Notes under the pieces: model-generated | The model's input: the letters and a program-made list of their open reading frames with translations, nothing else | What the model was told of the DNA's origin: nothing | Database searches by the model: none | Made by a program: the position numbers and the translations under genes | In this document: positions 33,774-36,780 of the stretch, in pieces | Numbering within the stretch: position 1 is the stretch's first letter | Layout of the letters: every line of letters begins with the position of its first letter | Assembly: GCA_029978905.1 (NCBI GenBank) | Contig: JAPOIM010000016.1 | Span: 1 to 36,780 of the forward strand | Reading direction: 5' to 3' | DNA: 36,780 bases | DNA from: Planctomycetota bacterium | GTDB taxonomy: Bacteria; Planctomycetota; Planctomycetia; Pirellulales; UBA1268

Positions 33774-34868
33774 ATGACACAGAACAGCACTCTCGAACCT
33801 GTCGCCCGCGGGGCGGCGTCCGCAGAGCACGGCAGGGACATGGAAGGCAGGCTGAGGCATGCCTCGCCGGAAGCTGGTTCCTTGGTCGACGCCCCCCTCG
33901 AGGCGATGCTCGACGATCGTCCGGGTGGTCATCTCGACGCGATGATCGTGCCAGAAGGCACGGAGGAGCCGCGTCGCGACGGGGCCGCCGAACTGCTGAA
34001 GGGCAGCTGGTCCGATGTCGACTGGGCTGTGCTGGGGTGGATCGGCGGCATTCATCTGGCAGCTCTCGCGGCCCCCTTCTGCTTCACCTGGTCGGGACTG
34101 GCGATCGCCGTGGCGTTAGCGTGGATCACCGGTGGCCTTGGCGTGTGCCTGGGCTACCACCGTCTGTTGACGCACGGCAGTTTTGGCACGTTTCGCCCCA
34201 TTCGGTGGCTGTTTGCCTTCTTGGGGGGCATTTCGGGCGAGGGCTCTTCGCTGATTTGGGTGGCCAATCACCGCAAGCACCATGTGTTCAGCGATCAGGA
34301 AGGCGACCCGCATTCCCCGCGCGATGGGGGAATGTGGGCCCACGTACTCTGGCTGTTCCCGAAGCATCCCGGAGACGAGGTGCATGCCCACATCAAACGC
34401 TGGGCACCCGATCTTCAAAAGGATCCAGGCCTCCGCTTCCTGCACAGCACCTTCCTGGTCTGGCACATCCTCCTCGGTGTGGCTCTGCTCGCAGGAGGCT
34501 GGGCTTACGGCGGCCAGTCGGTTGGCGTGTCGTGGCTGGTGTGGGGGATGGCGGTGCGGATGGTGTACGTGTTCCACGTGACCTGGTTCGTCAACTCCGC
34601 AACGCACATGTGGGGCTACCGCAACTACGAGACCACCGACGATTCCACCAATCTGTGGTGGGTGGGCTTGCTCGCCTTCGGTGAAGGCTGGCACAACAAC
34701 CACCATGCGTATCAGCGGATGGCTCGCCATGGGCACCGCTGGTGGGAAATCGACGTGACCTACTGGGCGATCCTCGTCATGGAGAAGCTCGGTCTCGCGT
34801 GGGACGTGGTGCACACCCCGCAAAAATCGCCAACTTCGTCGAAGAAGCGGGCGGTTGCGGCAACCTGA
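33774..34868 (+). CDS. membrane fatty acid desaturase (acyl-CoA/acyl-lipid type)
   Basis: The product is 364 residues from ATG 33774 (AAGGG upstream). A soluble N-terminal part of about 85 residues precedes four or more hydrophobic segments (VLGWIGGIHLAALAAPFCFTW, LAIAVALAWITGGLGVCLGY, LVWHILLGVALLAGGW, WLVWGMAVRMVYVFHVTWF). Three histidine boxes that hold the di-iron centre are present: HRLLTH (H129, H134), HRKHH (H166, H169, H170) and HNNHH (H307, H310, H311). The enzyme introduces a double bond, usually delta-9, into saturated acyl chains to control membrane fluidity, and needs an electron donor not seen here. The long, poorly conserved N-terminus may be an extra domain or a misplaced start. 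Confidence 0.93.
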   Translation: MTQNSTLEPVARGAASAEHGRDMEGRLRHASPEAGSLVDAPLEAMLDDRPGGHLDAMIVPEGTEEPRRDGAAELLKGSWSDVDWAVLGWIGGIHLAALAAPFCFTWSGLAIAVALAWITGGLGVCLGYHRLLTHGSFGTFRPIRWLFAFLGGISGEGSSLIWVANHRKHHVFSDQEGDPHSPRDGGMWAHVLWLFPKHPGDEVHAHIKRWAPDLQKDPGLRFLHSTFLVWHILLGVALLAGGWAYGGQSVGVSWLVWGMAVRMVYVFHVTWFVNSATHMWGYRNYETTDDSTNLWWVGLLAFGEGWHNNHHAYQRMARHGHRWWEIDVTYWAILVMEKLGLAWDVVHTPQKSPTSSKKRAVAAT

Positions 34869-34873
34869 CCTCG

Positions 34874-34905
34874 CCCAAGCGGCCCTTCCCTCGTGCGGGC
34901 TTGGG
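34874..34905 (+). terminator. inverted repeat after the desaturase gene
   Basis: CCCAAGC (34874-34880) pairs with GCTTGGG (34899-34905) around an 18-base GC-rich loop, six bases after the desaturase stop. There is no T-run, so it may be a weak terminator or a 3'-end stabiliser. Confidence 0.35.
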
Positions 34906-34939
34906 ACGCTCTGTCGACTGGGGGCCCGGACTGCTCGTG

Positions 34940-34967
34940 TTGCATTCCCCGGGGCTCCCGGTAGACT
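34940..34967 (+). promoter_or_regulatory. candidate rpsO promoter
   Basis: TTGCAT (34940-34945) and TAGACT (34962-34967) are separated by 16 bases, each matching four of six positions of the sigma-70 consensus. Transcription would start about 50 nt before the rpsO ATG. It is plausible by position in the 156-bp desaturase-rpsO gap. Confidence 0.4.
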
Positions 34968-35024
34968 TCGGTTCACTTTTGAAGGATTTCAAGCACACAA
35001 CTTGCAGAAACTGTTTGGTCGTAC

Positions 35025-35294
35025 ATGTCGCTGACAAAAGATCGTAAGTCGGAATTAATTGGTGAGTTCAAGCGGGCCGATGCCGATACGGGTTCGGCCG
35101 AAGTGCAGATCGCGCTGCTGTCAGATCGCATCACGCAACTCACGCAGCACTTCAAGAAACACGCGAAAGACCACGCGAGCCGCCGCGGGTTGCTCATGAT
35201 GGTCAGTCGTCGCCGCCGTCTGCTTGATTATCTCAAGCGGGTTGCGCCAAACCGTTACCTCGACGTCATCCAGCGGCTCAATATCCGCAAGTGA
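35025..35294 (+). CDS. rpsO: 30S ribosomal protein S15
   Basis: This is the primary-binding protein of the 16S central domain that also forms an inter-subunit bridge. The 89-residue product has full family length, including [30 protein letters not shown] and [12 protein letters not shown]. No clear Shine-Dalgarno precedes ATG 35025. S15 genes are often regulated by S15 binding to the mRNA leader, but I did not find a defined structure here. It is followed by pnp after a long spacer, the common bacterial order. Confidence 0.98.
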   Translation: MSLTKDRKSELIGEFKRADADTGSAEVQIALLSDRITQLTQHFKKHAKDHASRRGLLMMVSRRRRLLDYLKRVAPNRYLDVIQRLNIRK

Positions 35295-35814
35295 TTGAGT
35301 TTGGGGCGGTTCTCGCCCTGTTGTTGCGTCCTACGCATGCCCTCCCGGACGTCCTCGTCCCTCCGGCTGCTTCTGGGCGATTCGGCGGGGCGAGATGAAC
35401 TGTGACGCAAGGGGGAATGAGCGTCTGGAGATCGTGGCGGCACGCCGTGCAGGGTTGAGCAACTGACGCTGATCTGAAGCGGATGGTGACTCGGCCTTTG
35501 CGGCACGTCTGCCGCTGCTGCCCACGCTTCCTCTTGCCGCACTTTTTGCATGGGGAACACGAGGCCGATGCCCGGCCTGGTCGCCACATGCGGGGGAAGG
35601 GCTGCCGAGCAAAAATACGGCAGCACACACAATCCATTGATTTGGGTGGAGAACGGGATCAGGACGGAAAGTGGACGTTGGAATGGGTTCGACGTTGCTG
35701 CCGTCTACGCCTGCATGCTGGTGTCGCCGATCGGTCTGGGACCGGTCGGTTTCAGGGAGACTTCTGTGAGGAAGCCCCTCGCCACAGCAGGTTGCACATG
35801 TCTGGAAGGATGAG
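35295..35814 (+). other. 520-bp rpsO-pnp spacer with several hairpins
   Basis: I see no convincing gene on either strand: frames of up to 185 codons lack ribosome sites or recognisable protein sequence. It contains a short hairpin just after rpsO (GGGCG/CGCCC, 35304-35318), a six-base stem GCGGCA/TGCCGC (35500-35515) and a nine-pair stem CCGATCGGT/ACCGGTCGG (35727-35749) 65 nt before the pnp start. In E. coli pnp is autoregulated through an RNase III-processed leader hairpin, so the last stem is a candidate for a similar role. This is inference from position. Confidence 0.5.
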
Positions 35815-36780
35815 ATGGCTGCGAAAGTAAGAGTTGAGCGGACGATTGGGGATCGCGTGTTGAGCATGGAAACCGGCCAGCTTGCCAAACAGGCTGCTGG
35901 GAGCGTGCTGGTGCAGTACGGCGAGACCGTGGTGCTGGTGGCTGCCGCAACGGGCGCCCCGCGAGCGGGGATCGACTTCTTCCCGCTGACGTGTGACTAC
36001 CGAGAGCGAGCTGCTGCCGCCGGAAAGTTTCCCGGAGGGTTTCTCAAGCGAGAAGGCCGTCCGACGATGAAGGAAACGCTGACAAGCCGCTTGATCGACC
36101 GTCCGATTCGGCCGCTGTTTCCTGTTGGCTTCTATGACGAGGTGCAGGTTCAGGCCTCGGTGCTCGCCAGCGACCGCCAGACCGACGGCGACGTGCTCGC
36201 GATGAACGGTGCGTCCGCCGCGCTGTGCGTGTCGGAACTGCCGTTTCAAGGTCCGATCGGCAGTGTGCGGCTGGCCCAGGTCGACGGTGTGTTTGTGCCC
36301 TTCCCCACGCAGGACCAGCTTGAGGAAAGCGACCTCGATCTGATCGTGTCCGGCAGCGAAGATTCGGTGCTGATGATCGAAGGCTTCGCCCGCGAAATGC
36401 CCGAAGATCGCATGCTCGAGGCGATTGACGAGTGCCAGCGGATCATCCGCGAACTCTGCCTGATGCAGAAGGAACTCGCCGAAAAGGCTGGCAAGCCGAA
36501 GAAGCAGTACGAGATTGCCGATTATCGCCCTCTGCAGGAGCGGATCTACGGCGCCTACCTCGCGGAGATGAAAAAGGCCAAGGCGATCGAGGGCAAGCTC
36601 GAGCGAAACGACGCGAGCAAGCAACTCAAGGATCGTGCCAAGGCTGAGATCATCCCCGATCCCAACGCCGAAGGCGCCGTGTGCGAGGCGCACTTCGCGC
36701 ACGTCTGGCACGACCTTGAGGAAAAAGCCGTTCGCGAGCTGATTCTCGAAGGTCGTCGGCCTGACGGTCGCGACTCGAAG
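35815..36780 (+). CDS. pnp: polyribonucleotide nucleotidyltransferase (PNPase), N-terminal part
   Basis: PNPase degrades RNA 3'-5' using phosphate and can add tails in reverse. ATG 35815 has GGAAGGA five bases upstream. The frame stays open to the window edge (322 residues). The first RNase PH domain is clear: LAKQAAGSVLVQYGETVVLV, PLTCDYRERAAAAGKFPGGF, FLKREGRPT, LTSRLIDRPIRPLFP and SDRQTDGDVLAMNGASAAL. The alpha-helical linker is reached before the cut. The second PH domain and the KH/S1 domains lie outside. It is downstream of rpsO, as in many bacteria. Confidence 0.95.
   Translation, partial: MAAKVRVERTIGDRVLSMETGQLAKQAAGSVLVQYGETVVLVAAATGAPRAGIDFFPLTCDYRERAAAAGKFPGGFLKREGRPTMKETLTSRLIDRPIRPLFPVGFYDEVQVQASVLASDRQTDGDVLAMNGASAALCVSELPFQGPIGSVRLAQVDGVFVPFPTQDQLEESDLDLIVSGSEDSVLMIEGFAREMPEDRMLEAIDECQRIIRELCLMQKELAEKAGKPKKQYEIADYRPLQERIYGAYLAEMKKAKAIEGKLERNDASKQLKDRAKAEIIPDPNAEGAVCEAHFAHVWHDLEEKAVRELILEGRRPDGRDSK

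Noticed and set aside
35483-35830. 115-codon plus-strand frame in the rpsO-pnp spacer
   Set aside because: It overlaps the pnp start in another frame, has no ribosome site, and its Arg/Cys-rich sequence shows no family features.

Overview
The window is a GC-rich stretch of a bacterial chromosome with densely packed genes. It most likely comes from a planctomycete, probably of the Pirellulales/Rhodopirellula type. The support is the gene mix: a Tat-exported Gfo/Idh/MocA oxidoreductase coupled to a DoxX-like membrane protein, a soluble Ser/Thr protein kinase of a type common in that phylum, many lineage-specific lipoproteins and membrane proteins, and often weak or absent Shine-Dalgarno sequences. 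The assignment is an inference from gene content; no rRNA or other phylogenetic marker was compared.

Layout. Positions 1-1891 (minus strand) hold a truncated protein with a basic, repeat-bearing N-terminus, a small lipoprotein, mannose-6-phosphate isomerase and a 55-residue membrane protein. A thiol peroxidase follows on the plus strand (2085-2624), then alaS and recA (minus, 2748-6768). Next come an exported PHP-domain protein (minus), a two-PAS histidine kinase (plus), and a minus-strand cluster of PfkB kinase, gltX and a multi-pass membrane protein (9984-13932). Positions 14262-17837 carry an Mn/Fe superoxide dismutase, a low-complexity lipoprotein, a small unknown protein and a TPR membrane protein. 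A tRNA-Asp (18077-18150) is followed by two tandem hairpins, a Ser/Thr kinase and a D-2-hydroxyacid dehydrogenase (minus), and a translationally coupled DoxX / Gfo-Idh-MocA pair (20618-23241).

The most notable region is 23264-30002. A repeat-rich intergenic segment leads into a complete imuA-imuB-dnaE2 mutagenic-repair cassette, that is, a RecA-like accessory protein, a Y-family-like adaptor and the error-prone DNA polymerase III alpha subunit. Its promoter has a consensus -35 (TTGACA), and a perfect 15-bp palindrome (GCGTACAGTGTACGC) covers the -10. A near-identical 13-bp element (11 of 13 positions) lies in the same orientation upstream of recA, with a weaker inverted second copy beside it. 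I propose this as the LexA/SOS operator of this organism, linking recA and the cassette in one DNA-damage regulon. Between imuB and dnaE2 sits a 180-bp mosaic of palindromes that includes a perfectly duplicated 51-bp unit.

The right end is housekeeping: purC, aroC, an AsmA-like or otherwise unassigned single-pass membrane protein, an acyl-lipid/acyl-CoA desaturase with three histidine boxes, rpsO, and the start of pnp after a 520-bp spacer. The rpsO-pnp order is widely conserved in bacteria.
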